NCBI RefSeq assembly: GCF_004402495.1
Contig: NZ_SOFH01000011.1
Location: 1-64,000, forward strand
Reading direction: 5' to 3'
Source: Cryobacterium sp. HLT2-28
Lineage (GTDB): Bacteria; Actinomycetota; Actinomycetes; Actinomycetales; Microbacteriaceae
Length of the DNA stretch: 64,000 bases
Below the pieces are notes generated by a model that made no database searches, had not been told where the DNA came from, and saw nothing but the letters and a program-made list of their open reading frames with translations. The position numbers were made by a program, and so were the translations under genes. Shown in pieces: positions 33,413 through 42,145 of the stretch (the stretch's first letter is position 1; each line of letters begins with the position of its first letter).

Positions 33413-35053
33413 TCATTCCCTGGTGTCGACAATCTCGACCACCGGGGCCCTGGCCGCGAGCAACAGGTCTGCGGCCTTCTCTCCGATGACGATTGTGGGC
33501 GCGTTCGTGTGGCCGCGGATGATCATCGGCATGATCGATGCATCCGCAACCCGGAGCCCATCGACGCCGCGCACCCGCAACTCCGGGTCGACGACCGAGT
33601 CGGGGTCGGAGCCCATCCGTGCGGTGCCGACCGGGTGGTAGAGCGTGTGTGCATGGTCGGTGACCGCCCGGGCCAGGCGCTCCGCGCTGCTCATGGCGGC
33701 GCTGTCGGGCGGCATGATCAGCCGGCCCGTGGTGTCCCCGCGCATCGTCGGGGTCTGGAGGAGGCGTTCGCACCAGGCCAGCCCGGCGAGCAGGGTCGCG
33801 AGGTCCGCACCGTCGGGGTCGCTCAGGTACCGAGGATCGACGACCGCCTTGGCGAACGGGTCCGGCGAGGCGAGGCTGACCCTCCCGGTGCTGCGGGGCT
33901 GCAGCAGGATCGCCCCGACCGTCAGCCCGTGCTCCGGCGTGGGCACCAGACCCTCCCCGACGTAGGCGACCGGCGCGAAGATGATCTCGATGTCCGCGAG
34001 GGCCAGCTCGGGGTTCGTGCGGATGAATCCGTAGGCCTCGGCGACGTTCGAGGTGAGCATGCCGCGTCGGCGGAGCAGATAGTCGGCGATCTGGCGGGGC
34101 TTCTGCGCGTCGAACAGCGTGTCGCCGGCGGTCTCGGCGACGAGTCCGGAGAGCAGATGGTCGCGCAGGTTCGCTCCGACCTCCGGCGAGTGGGCCAGGA
34201 CCGGGATGCCGTGCCGTCGCAGTTCGCCGGAGTCGCCGATGCCCGACAGCATCAGCAGCTGCGGGGTGTTCACGGCGCCGCCGCACAGGATCGTCTCTCG
34301 CCGCGCGACCACCCGGTGCCGGCTGCCACCCTGCAGGTATTCGACACCGTTGGCGCGGCGGCCCTCGAAGAGAACCCGGGTGGCCTGGGCGCCGGTGCGC
34401 ACGGTGAGGTTGCGGCGTCGCCTGGCCGGCTTCAGATAGGCGTCCGCCGTGCTGACCCGTGCGCCCCGATGCTGGGTGACCATGGTCTGGCTGAACCCCT
34501 CCGGCTGGGCGGCGTTCGGAGACTCGATCCTCAGGCCGAGCTCGGAGACCGCGGCCAGGAACGCCTTCGTGTGGCGGCTGGGGCTTCTCTGGGGTTCGAC
34601 GCTGACCGCTCCGTCACGGCCGTGCGAGGCATCCGTGCTGCCGGCGACACGTTCGACCCGGCGGAAATAGGGCAGCAGCGCCGCCCAGGACCACTCCGGT
34701 CCGGCCTGGTCGGCCCAGCCGTCGTAGTCGGCCGCGAACCCGCGCACCCACATCATGGCGTTCATCGAGGAGGAGCCGCCGAGAACCCTCCCGCGCGGCC
34801 AGTAGACGCTGCGGCCGCCGAGGGGAGCCTGCGGGATGGTGTCGTAGTTCCAGTCCAGACCGGAGCGGAACAGCTGCGCGAACGCCGCCGGAATGTGGAT
34901 CTCCGTCTTCTTATCGGCTGGCCCTGCTTCGAGGAGCAGCACCGAAGCGTTCGGGTCGGCGCTCAGACGGGCCGCGAGGGCCGAGCCGGCCGACCCTGCC
35001 CCCACGATGACGTAGTCGAAGGACTCCTGAGTGCCCGGCACCTGCGCGGTCAT
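33413..35053 (-). CDS. GMC-family FAD-dependent oxidoreductase
   Basis: The 546-residue flavoprotein has the Rossmann start [17 protein letters not shown], the GMC signature [18 protein letters not shown], the second signature around [17 protein letters not shown], and the catalytic-His region HPVGTARMG. Relatives are choline, glucose and alcohol dehydrogenases. The preceding ligase gene stops 4 bp into this gene (ATGA), so the two are coupled. With the aldehyde dehydrogenase upstream in the same operon, oxidation of a primary alcohol to an aldehyde is the likely job; the alcohol is unknown. Confidence 0.9.
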   Translation of the reverse strand: MTAQVPGTQESFDYVIVGAGSAGSALAARLSADPNASVLLLEAGPADKKTEIHIPAAFAQLFRSGLDWNYDTIPQAPLGGRSVYWPRGRVLGGSSSMNAMMWVRGFAADYDGWADQAGPEWSWAALLPYFRRVERVAGSTDASHGRDGAVSVEPQRSPSRHTKAFLAAVSELGLRIESPNAAQPEGFSQTMVTQHRGARVSTADAYLKPARRRRNLTVRTGAQATRVLFEGRRANGVEYLQGGSRHRVVARRETILCGGAVNTPQLLMLSGIGDSGELRRHGIPVLAHSPEVGANLRDHLLSGLVAETAGDTLFDAQKPRQIADYLLRRRGMLTSNVAEAYGFIRTNPELALADIEIIFAPVAYVGEGLVPTPEHGLTVGAILLQPRSTGRVSLASPDPFAKAVVDPRYLSDPDGADLATLLAGLAWCERLLQTPTMRGDTTGRLIMPPDSAAMSSAERLARAVTDHAHTLYHPVGTARMGSDPDSVVDPELRVRGVDGLRVADASIMPMIIRGHTNAPTIVIGEKAADLLLAARAPVVEIVDTRE

Positions 35054-36657
35054 CGCGCTGCCGCCGCAACCCGCAGCGCCTCGGCGGCGCGCAGGTCCTT
35101 CCGCAGGATCTTGCCCGACGCCGACTTGGGGATGCGGTCGACGAATTCCACCTTCCGCACCTTCTTATGCGGGGCAACCTGCCCGGCGACGAACGCGATC
35201 ACGGCCTCCGCGGTGAGCTCGACGCCCGGCTGGAGCACGACGAACGCCTTCGGCACCTCCTCGCCGTGTTCGTCCGGCACGCCGATGACGGCCGCGTCGT
35301 AGATCGACGGATGCCCGAGCAGCAGCGCCTCCAGCTCGGCCGGCGCCACCTGGTAGCCCTTGTACTTGATCAGCTCCTTGAGCCGGTCGACGATCGTGAC
35401 GTAGCCTTCCGAGCTGACCGTGGCGATGTCGCCGGTGTGCAGGAACCCGTCCGCGTCAAGCGTTTCGCCGGTGGCCCCTTCGTTGCCGAGGTAACCGAGC
35501 ATGATGTTCGGGCCTCGGCAGAGCAGCTCGCCGGCCTCGCTGGTGCCCTCGGCCGGCTGGTGGATCTCCTCGCCGGTGGTCGGGTCGATCAGCTTGCACT
35601 CGATGTTCGGCAGGGTCAGTCCCACCGAATCGAGCGGGATGTCGTCGCGATCGAGGGGGATGGCGTGCGACACCGGGCTCATCTCGCTCATCCCGTAGCC
35701 CTGCCGCACCCGGCAGTCCAGCCTGGCGGCCACGGCGGCGCCGAGCGTGTGGTTGAGAGAGGCGGCGCCGGAGAAAATGGTGTGCACGCTGGACAGGTCG
35801 TAGTCGTCGACGAGCGGATGCTTCGCCAGGGCCACCGCGATCGGCGGCGCGATGAAGACATAGGTGGCCGCGTAGTCCTGGATGAAACGCAGGAAGTCGG
35901 TCAGGTCGAAGCGGGGCATGGTCACCAGCCCGGCCCGACCGGCGAGGGCGATGTTCAGCAGCACCGTCATCCCGTAGATGTGGAAGAACGGCAGCACGGC
36001 CAGCACCCGGTCGTCGGGTTTCGCGCCGAGCAGCGGCAGGGACTGGGCGACATTCGCGACCAGATTTCGGTGGGTGAGCATGACGCCCTTGGGGTGCCCG
36101 GTCGTGCCGGAGGAGAACGGCAGCACGGCCAGGTGCGTGGCCGGGTCGATGCTCACCGTGGGGGCAGGATGTCCCGCCGCCAGGAGGTCGCGGAGTGACG
36201 CGTGCCCGGGGGAGCCGTCCAGCACGATGATCTGGTCGGCGCCGAGACCCGCGAGGTCGGCGGCCGCAACCGCCTGTTCGAGCAGCGGCGACACCGTGAA
36301 CAGCAGCCGCGCCCCCGAGCCGCGCAACTGGCCGGCGATCTCCTCCGCGGTGTACAGCGCATTGACCGTCGTCGCGGTGGCGCCGGCCCGCAGGATGCCG
36401 TGGAACACCGCGGCGAAGGCCGGCACGTTGGGCGAGTGCAGTGCCACGACCTCGCCGGGGGAGATCCCGCGGGCGGCGAGTGCCCCCGCGATCGCGCCGA
36501 TCTGGCCGATCAGAGCCCGGTAGCTGGTTTCCGCCCCGGACGGCCCGTCGATCAGGGCGACCCGGTCGAGGTCGTGTTCGGCGATCCCGCCGAACAGGTA
36601 GTCGTAGACGCTGAGGTCGGGGATGACGACGTCGGGAAGAGGACTGGTGAATACCAC
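35050..36657 (-). CDS. Acyl-CoA ligase, 4-coumarate:CoA ligase-like
   Basis: The 535-residue ANL enzyme has [18 protein letters not shown] (P-loop), [27 protein letters not shown], the hinge [18 protein letters not shown] and the C-terminal catalytic Lys in [13 protein letters not shown]. It would convert a carboxylic acid to its CoA ester by way of an acyl-AMP. GTG 36657 with GGAG upstream gives the family N terminus ([21 protein letters not shown]); the longer frame is unsupported. Middle gene of an operon: aldehyde dehydrogenase, this ligase, GMC oxidoreductase. Confidence 0.9.
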   Translation of the reverse strand: MVFTSPLPDVVIPDLSVYDYLFGGIAEHDLDRVALIDGPSGAETSYRALIGQIGAIAGALAARGISPGEVVALHSPNVPAFAAVFHGILRAGATATTVNALYTAEEIAGQLRGSGARLLFTVSPLLEQAVAAADLAGLGADQIIVLDGSPGHASLRDLLAAGHPAPTVSIDPATHLAVLPFSSGTTGHPKGVMLTHRNLVANVAQSLPLLGAKPDDRVLAVLPFFHIYGMTVLLNIALAGRAGLVTMPRFDLTDFLRFIQDYAATYVFIAPPIAVALAKHPLVDDYDLSSVHTIFSGAASLNHTLGAAVAARLDCRVRQGYGMSEMSPVSHAIPLDRDDIPLDSVGLTLPNIECKLIDPTTGEEIHQPAEGTSEAGELLCRGPNIMLGYLGNEGATGETLDADGFLHTGDIATVSSEGYVTIVDRLKELIKYKGYQVAPAELEALLLGHPSIYDAAVIGVPDEHGEEVPKAFVVLQPGVELTAEAVIAFVAGQVAPHKKVRKVEFVDRIPKSASGKILRKDLRAAEALRVAAAAR

Positions 36658-36712
36658 GGCGAACTCCAGTGTTCGGGGAAAGTGCTGTTCGGGAAGAGGA
36701 TACTGCGCGGTG

Positions 36713-36738
36713 CGGCCCGGGCGGGCTCGCCCGGGCCG
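36713..36738 (-). other. Intercistronic stem-loop
   Basis: CGGCCCGGGCG and CGCCCGGGCCG pair perfectly over 11 bp around GGCT between the aldehyde dehydrogenase and ligase genes. Without a T-run it more likely tunes mRNA processing or polarity than ends transcription. Confidence 0.55.
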
Positions 36739-36742
36739 ATGT

Positions 36743-38512
36743 TCAGGCGCGGAAGGCCGCTGCGAAGACCCGGGGCATCCGCAGCCAGGACGGCCGGGCG
36801 GCGAAACCCGCGAGCAGGCGCCCGGTGGTGGCGGCGCTGCGTGCCGAGACGAACCATGGCGGTTTCGGGAAGAGTGCGAACTCGCCGTGCGCGACCGATC
36901 GGGGGAACGGGCGGAACGGCCCGCTGACAACGGTGCGTTCCGGCGAGTCGATCAGCAGGGCGTTGTGCACGACGCCTATCCCGCTCTGCACGTCGCCCAG
37001 GGTGTGCCCGGGGTAGGCACCCCAGGGAGCCGCGGCGGTGAGGAACCCGAGGCCGGTCCAGGTGTTGATCGCGATGGTGCCGTAGCGCAGCCGGGCGAGG
37101 GCGTCCCGGAAACCGTGGCCGAGCGCCCGGATCGTGCGCGGCTCGGCGATGACGTTCGCGCCGAGGGTGCCGAGGAAATCCCGGTTGACGGTGTCAATGG
37201 CGGCGTCGAGGAAGGATGCCCCGGTGCCAGGCAGCTCGACCACGCCGAGCACGGGCGAGAACGTCTCGGTCGACCTGATCGGCTCAGGGTCGTCGCCGTC
37301 GCCGACAACGACGAGGAGCCGACCGCCGTCGCCGAGGCGCTCGGCGAACGGATAAGCGGCGGCGGCTGCCGCCACCCTCCCGTCGCTGCCCGGATACCAG
37401 GCCGGGCGGGCCGGGGCGCGGCCGATCGCGTCCCGCAGCTCCGCCAGGAACGCGTCCTTCTGCGGCCAGTCGCGACTGAGCACGACCACCTGCCCGGCGA
37501 TGCAGTTGTAGCCGCCGTTGTGCAGCCGCTGCGTCGCCACATGCTCGGCCTGGTAGCGCAGGTCGCGGCGGGCCCAGCGGCCGGGAAGCAGGATGATCGG
37601 GGCCACTCCGCCCAGTTCGCTGGTGATCGGCTTGGCCAGGACGGGGGAGCCGGCGGTCTTGCGCGCGGCGCCGGCCGCGCCCCGGCCGAAGACGACGGTG
37701 TCATGGGTGGCCGCGCTGCCGGTGATGTGAACATGGGAGATGCCGGCGTGATGGGCCAGGTAGCCGCCGACGTCACCGTCGCCCGTCACGATGCGCAGCA
37801 CGCCGTGCCGCACCAGGGGGGCGAGCGCGGCCTGGTAGACCGGCAGCATCCGGGCGAGCACCGGGTTCAGCTTGAGCAGCACGACCCTGTTGTTCGCGAT
37901 GAGTTCGTAGAGCACGTCAAGCGGCGGGATCGAGGTGATGTTGCCGGCGCCGAGGACGAGGCCCACACCGTGCGTCTGGGCGGGGTGGAGTTCGGCCAGG
38001 CCGGCCTGCGCCCTGACCGTGTCGGCGGTGACGCCGGGCGGCATCCACACCTCCGCCCGGAAGCCGTGCAGCAGGACCGACTCGTGCGCGCTGTGCGGCA
38101 GCACCTGCACCGTCACCCGGTTGCCGGGGGCGGTGCCGAACCGGGACCCGGCCAGCGGGCTCTCACCCCGGCTGATCCGGGCCACGCTGCCGGCCAGGGT
38201 CGATGTCGCGGTCAGCACCGGGTACGGGCCGGAGATCCATTCCTCGCCGACCAGGGACGATGCGGGGTCGAGGCCCTTGACCTCGCTGGCGGTGCGGGCC
38301 CAATTCTCGGCCTGCTCCGCGACGGCGGCGTGCACGGCGCGCAGCAGGCCGACGCGCTCGGGCAGCGGGGTGCGGGCCCAGCGCTGCTCGCCGGCGGCGA
38401 GTTCGGCGATCAGGGCGTCGAGTTCGGCCTGCCCGGCCGCGGTGTCCGGGGCGAGGCCGGCGCCGGACGGCGAGGCGCTGGTTGCGTCGAAGGACGGCTC
38501 GGTGACGGTCAT
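36743..38512 (-). CDS. Aldehyde dehydrogenase family protein
   Basis: The 589-residue protein has ALDH features: LGAGNITSIPPLDVLYELIANNRVVLLKLNP for the cofactor region, HITGSAATHDTVVFG, the general-base Glu in TSELGGVAPIIL, and the nucleophile Cys in NGGYNCIAGQ, then RYGTIAINTWTGLGF. It is about 90 residues longer than classical ALDHs, with an extended C terminus, and the sequence around the Cys is unusual. ATG 38512 follows AGGAG. It is the first gene of the operon and diverges from the PucR-type regulator; a palindrome lies between them. Confidence 0.85.
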   Translation of the reverse strand: MTVTEPSFDATSASPSGAGLAPDTAAGQAELDALIAELAAGEQRWARTPLPERVGLLRAVHAAVAEQAENWARTASEVKGLDPASSLVGEEWISGPYPVLTATSTLAGSVARISRGESPLAGSRFGTAPGNRVTVQVLPHSAHESVLLHGFRAEVWMPPGVTADTVRAQAGLAELHPAQTHGVGLVLGAGNITSIPPLDVLYELIANNRVVLLKLNPVLARMLPVYQAALAPLVRHGVLRIVTGDGDVGGYLAHHAGISHVHITGSAATHDTVVFGRGAAGAARKTAGSPVLAKPITSELGGVAPIILLPGRWARRDLRYQAEHVATQRLHNGGYNCIAGQVVVLSRDWPQKDAFLAELRDAIGRAPARPAWYPGSDGRVAAAAAAYPFAERLGDGGRLLVVVGDGDDPEPIRSTETFSPVLGVVELPGTGASFLDAAIDTVNRDFLGTLGANVIAEPRTIRALGHGFRDALARLRYGTIAINTWTGLGFLTAAAPWGAYPGHTLGDVQSGIGVVHNALLIDSPERTVVSGPFRPFPRSVAHGEFALFPKPPWFVSARSAATTGRLLAGFAARPSWLRMPRVFAAAFRA

Positions 38513-38643
38513 CAATCTCCTGTGATCGTTGACGGGTGCGCGCCGCCTGTTCGGGTGCACAACTCGGCTCGGTGGTAGTGCTCCACTCTCTCGTCGCATC
38601 CCGGCTCGCGCCATGGGCGGTCGCCGCCGGATCCGACGGCATC

Positions 38644-38661
38644 TTTGTGCCGTCGCACAAA
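38644..38661. promoter_or_regulatory. Palindromic operator between the ALDH operon and its regulator
   Basis: TTTGTGC and GCACAAA form perfect 7-bp arms around CGTC. A further GTGCACAA at 38554-38561 repeats the half-site nearer the operon start. The position, 33 bp before the regulator's start and 130 bp before the operon, suits control of both. Confidence 0.6.
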
Positions 38662-38681
38662 CGAATTGGTCGGGGGCGCCG

Positions 38682-38687
38682 TAGCAT
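38682..38687 (+). promoter_or_regulatory. -10 box of leaderless promoter for the PucR-type regulator
   Basis: TAGCAT ends 7 nt before ATG 38694; the TTTGTGC palindrome covers the region upstream of it where RNA polymerase would bind. Confidence 0.5.
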
Positions 38688-38693
38688 GGCGTC

Positions 38694-39929
38694 ATGGCGG
38701 ATCAATGGGGAACCCTGGAGCGCGGCGACGGCAATGGCACGACCGGGGTGGGCGCCACCCCGGCGGGCGCCACCAGGCGAGTCGCGATCGAACTCTTCAC
38801 CGGGCTGATCGACTCCGCCGACGTACTGACGGATGCCGTGTGCGCCCAGATCGTCGCCGGGGAGCAGGCATACGGGGCCAGGAGCCTGCTGCCCTACGAG
38901 GTGCTGCACGGGATCGTCGGCGAGAACATCGCCGCCCTTGCGCGGGCGCTCGTCGACGGCACCGCGACCCTCGACGCACCGCGGCGGGCCGGGCAGGTCA
39001 AGGCGGAACACGGCATCCCGATGGCAAGCCTGCTGCACGCCTATCGCCTGGCCGGTCTCCAGATCTGGGAGGTGCTGGTCACCCGGTCGGTCGCCGGCCA
39101 GAGTTTCGAGGCGCTGCTGCTCGTCTCCGGCGAGGTCTGGGGCATGATCGACACCTTCTCGAACGCCGCCGCAGAGGCGTACCGGGCGGTCGTCGACGCG
39201 CAGGACCGCCGCAACCAGCAGGCCAGGAGCCTGCTGCTGCTCAGCGTGCTCGACGGCAGCGCCACCGCGGTCGACGCCGGACGCGCCCTGAGGGCGCTCG
39301 GGCTTCCCGAGCACGGCACCTTCCTGCTCGTCGCCGCCGAGCTGAGCGCCACGGGGGCGGATTCGCTGCCAGGCCTCTCGCAGACGCTGCGCGCCGCCGG
39401 AATCGCCTCGGCCTGGACCACCCTGCAGGGCGACCAGATCGGCCTGCTCGGTCTCGCCGCGGCGGGCGGGATGGCCATCGTCCAGTCGACCCTCGCGTCA
39501 GCGGCGACGACCCGGGTCGGGGTCAGCCGCCCCTTCACCGTCGTCGGTGAGGCACCGGATGCGCTCCGCCAGGCCCGGATAGCGGTCGGCTGCGTCCTGC
39601 CGGGGGGAGCCGGGGCGCACTCCTACGGCACCGCGCCGCTGGACCTGCTGCTGGTCGCGCAGCCGGGCTACGCCGCCGAGTTGCAGGAGGCGGTGCTCGG
39701 CGGTCTCCTCGCGGCGCCGGACCGCGACGTGTTGCTCCAGACCCTCGAGGAATGGTTCGCCGCCGACGGGTCGACCGCGCTGACGGGCCGCCGCCTGCAT
39801 TGCCACCGCAACACCGTGTTGTACCGGCTGGCCCGGATCACGGAGCTCACCGGGCGGATGCCGTCGCGCCCGGCCGAAGCCGCCGAACTGCACGCGGCGC
39901 TGCGAGCCACCCGGCTGGCCGGGAGCTGA
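38694..39929 (+). CDS. PucR/CdaR-type transcriptional regulator
   Basis: The 411-residue protein ends with the HTH of the PucR family ([26 protein letters not shown]). Its middle has the GGDEF-like regulator domain of this group ([45 protein letters not shown]). The N-terminal 170 residues resemble the RsbRD-like sensory region. It diverges from the alcohol/aldehyde/ligase operon and most likely controls it. The ligand is unknown, perhaps an intermediate of that route. ATG 38694 is supported by the leaderless -10 box. Confidence 0.87.
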   Translation: MADQWGTLERGDGNGTTGVGATPAGATRRVAIELFTGLIDSADVLTDAVCAQIVAGEQAYGARSLLPYEVLHGIVGENIAALARALVDGTATLDAPRRAGQVKAEHGIPMASLLHAYRLAGLQIWEVLVTRSVAGQSFEALLLVSGEVWGMIDTFSNAAAEAYRAVVDAQDRRNQQARSLLLLSVLDGSATAVDAGRALRALGLPEHGTFLLVAAELSATGADSLPGLSQTLRAAGIASAWTTLQGDQIGLLGLAAAGGMAIVQSTLASAATTRVGVSRPFTVVGEAPDALRQARIAVGCVLPGGAGAHSYGTAPLDLLLVAQPGYAAELQEAVLGGLLAAPDRDVLLQTLEEWFAADGSTALTGRRLHCHRNTVLYRLARITELTGRMPSRPAEAAELHAALRATRLAGS

Positions 39930-39930
39930 G

Positions 39931-40027
39931 GCGCCGGTCGGTCCGGGTCGGCACCGGTCGGTCCGGGTCGCGCCGGTCAGTCCGGGTTGCACCGGTCGGT
40001 CCGGGTTGCGCCGGTCAGTCCAGGTCG
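39931..40027. repeat. 19-20-bp tandem repeat between convergent genes
   Basis: Five units of the type GCRCCGGTCRGTCCGGGTYG: two of 20 bp, then three of 19 bp. The array begins 2 bp after the regulator's stop and its last unit encodes the end of the aldo/keto reductase on the other strand (stop at 40015-40017). Confidence 0.9.
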
Positions 40028-40839
40028 TCGGGGTCCTTGCCGGTGCGCTCGCCGGAGTCGAGGGCGCCGATCGCGGCCAGGTCCGCCTCGTCGAGGGTGA
40101 AATCGAACACGTCGAGGTTCTCGCGGATGCGCACCGGGGTCACCGACTTCGGGATCACCACGTTGCCGAGTTGGAGGTGCCAGCGGATGACCACCTGGGC
40201 GGCCGATTTGCCGTGCCGTGCCCCGATCCGGTCCAGGGTCCTGTTCCCGATCGCACGGCCGCGGGCCAGCGGCGACCACGCCTCGGTCAGGATGCCGTGA
40301 GCCGCGTCGTACTCGCGCAGGGCGGCCTGTTGCAGCCAGGGGTGCAGCTCGACCTGGTTGATCACGGGGGCCAGGGCGCTCTCCGCGAGCAGGCGGTCCA
40401 GGTGGTGGGTGTGGAAGTTGGACACCCCGATCGAGCGGGCCCGTCCCTCCGCGCGCAGGACCTCGAGGGCGCGCCAGGTCTCGAGGTACCGGTCCTGGCG
40501 CGGCGCGGGCCAGTGGATCAGGTACAGGTCGACGTAGTCCAGGCCGAGCTTGCCGAGGCTCTCGTCGAAGGCGCGCAGGGTCTCGTCGAAGCCGTGGCGG
40601 TCGTTCCACACCTTCGTGGTCACGAACAGCTCGTCCCTGGGCAGTCCCGACCGCGCGATGCCGTGGCCGACTCCCGACTCGTTGTCGTAGAGCGCGGCCG
40701 TGTCGATGTGACGGTAGCCGGCCTCGAGCGCGACCTGCACGGTGTCGGCGGCCGTGGCATCCGGAACCTTGTAGACACCCAGGCCGAGTTGCGGGATGCT
40801 GTGTCCGTCGGTGAACCGAAGCGAGGGGGAAAGGGTCAT
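40015..40839 (-). CDS. Aldo/keto reductase, 2,5-diketo-gluconate reductase type
   Basis: The 274-residue enzyme has the AKR5-like layout: GHSIPQLGLGVYKV, YRHIDTAALYDNESGVG (catalytic Asp and Tyr), FVTTKVWNDRHG (Lys), [10 protein letters not shown] (His), SIGVSNFHTHHLDRLL, and VIPKSVTPVRIREN at the cofactor phosphate. It is clearly the paralogue of the gene at 53623. ATG 40839 has TTTAAT 7 nt upstream, deciding it over the longer frame. The C terminus is encoded inside a tandem repeat and is therefore liable to change. Confidence 0.92.
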   Translation of the reverse strand: MTLSPSLRFTDGHSIPQLGLGVYKVPDATAADTVQVALEAGYRHIDTAALYDNESGVGHGIARSGLPRDELFVTTKVWNDRHGFDETLRAFDESLGKLGLDYVDLYLIHWPAPRQDRYLETWRALEVLRAEGRARSIGVSNFHTHHLDRLLAESALAPVINQVELHPWLQQAALREYDAAHGILTEAWSPLARGRAIGNRTLDRIGARHGKSAAQVVIRWHLQLGNVVIPKSVTPVRIRENLDVFDFTLDEADLAAIGALDSGERTGKDPDDLD

Positions 40840-40845
40840 CCCCCC

Positions 40846-40851
40846 ATTAAA
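40846..40851 (-). promoter_or_regulatory. -10 box of leaderless promoter for the aldo/keto reductase
   Basis: TTTAAT on the minus strand, then GGGGGG and ATG 40839, a spacing of 7 nt. Confidence 0.5.
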
Positions 40852-40877
40852 CCCTCCTCCCTCCGTCTCGGTCGTCC

Positions 40878-40943
40878 TCGCCGAACTGAGAGAAAGGCAC
40901 CTCTTCCGCCCCGGCAAAGCCTGCACAACTCTCAGTTCGGCGA
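40878..40943. repeat. Palindromic element, copy 1
   Basis: TCGCCGAACTGAGAG (40878-40892) and CTCTCAGTTCGGCGA (40929-40943) are perfect 15-bp inverted arms around a 36-bp interior. A related element lies at 42023-42087, on the other side of the frameshifted DUF559-type gene. Confidence 0.92.
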
Positions 40944-40998
40944 AGAGCGGCGCACCGGGTTGGGCGGGGCAGGGGTGGGCGAAGACGACGGCGGGCGG

Positions 40999-41915
40999 TC
41001 AGTCCTGCCACCCGCGGCCGGCGAGGGCGGCGCGCACACGGCGGAGGAGCTCGCGGCCACCGTTCCGGAGATCGTCGTCGGTGACCCGGATCACTCGCCA
41101 GCCCAGATCTTCGACGCGTTCCCGGCGGGTGATATCGGTGCGGAATTGTGCGCGGTCCGTGCGGTGGCCGTCGCCCTCGTACTCGATACAGACCCGCCAG
41201 TCCGGCCAGGCCAGGCCAGGTCGACCCGCGCCACGAAACGGCCGAAAGCATCCGTCAACTCGAGATTCACCACCGGTTCGGGGAGGCCCGCGTCGACCAG
41301 CAGGAGCCGAACCTCGGTTTCCTTGGCGGAATCGACCCGGGCGCGCGCGAAGAATGCAGCCTCCCGTAATCTCCGGCAACCTCGGCGGCCGACCAGCCGA
41401 GCGGCAGCCGCGCGCAGCTCCGACGGTGTGTGCCTCGGCTCTCGGCCGGCGCAGAGGAAGTCGGCGGCCGCGACCAGGTCGCCCCGATAGAGCAGCGGGC
41501 CGAGGTCGAACCAGGTCTGCAGCGGCGTGGTGACCGGCAGGCCGTCCTGCAGCTGGACGTCCATCTGACTTTCGCGCAGCTGGTGCCCGACGATTCCCCT
41601 CATCTGAGGTGGTCGGTTCGAGGCCGGCACCGTCACATGCAAGCGCCGATCGGCAGAGGCCCAGTGGGGGAGTGGCATCCCGTGCAGCGACGCGGCGGTG
41701 AAATGACTGAAGACGTGGGTGGGCGGCATCCGGGCCACGTAGGCCCTGCAGAGTTCGGGAACCGATGCCGGTGGGGGCCCCGCGACCCGCAGCCCGCGAA
41801 AGGGTCGCGCGAGATCGCGGCCACCGAGCCGGGTCCGGGTCAGGCCGGCCCGTCTGGCCTCGGCGACCAGGAACGGTTCATCACGAAACTCGGGCGGGAG
41901 TTCTGCGGGCGACAT
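40999..41915 (-). pseudogene. DUF559-type (Vsr-like fold) protein gene split by a 5-bp slippage
   Basis: Two overlapping frames make one protein. The first (41915 downward) gives about 230 residues: an N-terminal winged-helix/AbiEi-like part and DAFGRFVARVDLAWP. The second, ending at 40999, gives DWRVCIEYEGDGHRTDRAQF ... EDLGWRVIRVTDDDL, the C-terminal endonuclease-fold half of DUF559 proteins. The frame breaks at 41204-41220, where GGCCA is present three times. Removing one 5-bp copy restores VDLAWPDWRVCIEYEG exactly. As written, the product ends in about 25 unrelated residues and lacks the catalytic-fold half. This may be true inactivation, phase variation by slippage, or a sequencing error. 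Confidence 0.85.
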
Positions 41916-41987
41916 CTCTCGAGGATGCCGGAAACCAGGGTCAGCCCCGGGGATCTCTCCACAGGCTCAGCATCCCGCGGCGTCCCC

Positions 41988-42031
41988 CGAGGGTGCACCC
42001 TCGCCGACCCGAGCGTGCACCCTCGCCGACC
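41988..42031. repeat. 16-bp palindrome and 17-bp direct repeat
   Basis: CGAGGGTGCACCCTCG (41988-42003) is a perfect palindrome. GTGCACCCTCGCCGACC recurs 22 bp later (41993-42009 and 42015-42031) and runs directly into palindromic element copy 2. Confidence 0.8.
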
Positions 42032-42087
42032 TGTGAGAAACGCACCATTTCAGGCCCCGAAACCGGGCCGAACTCACAGTTCGGCGA
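42023..42087. repeat. Palindromic element, copy 2
   Basis: TCGCCGACCTGTGAG (42023-42037) and CTCACAGTTCGGCGA (42073-42087) pair with one mismatch. The element shares arms, the AAAnGCACC start of the interior and the GAAGAGC sequence after the right arm with copy 1 at 40878-40943. Confidence 0.9.
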
Positions 42088-42145
42088 AGAGCTTCGGCGC
42101 GGTGAGGTGAGCCGGGGCGAGCGTGACCGGACGGGCCGAGCGGGG

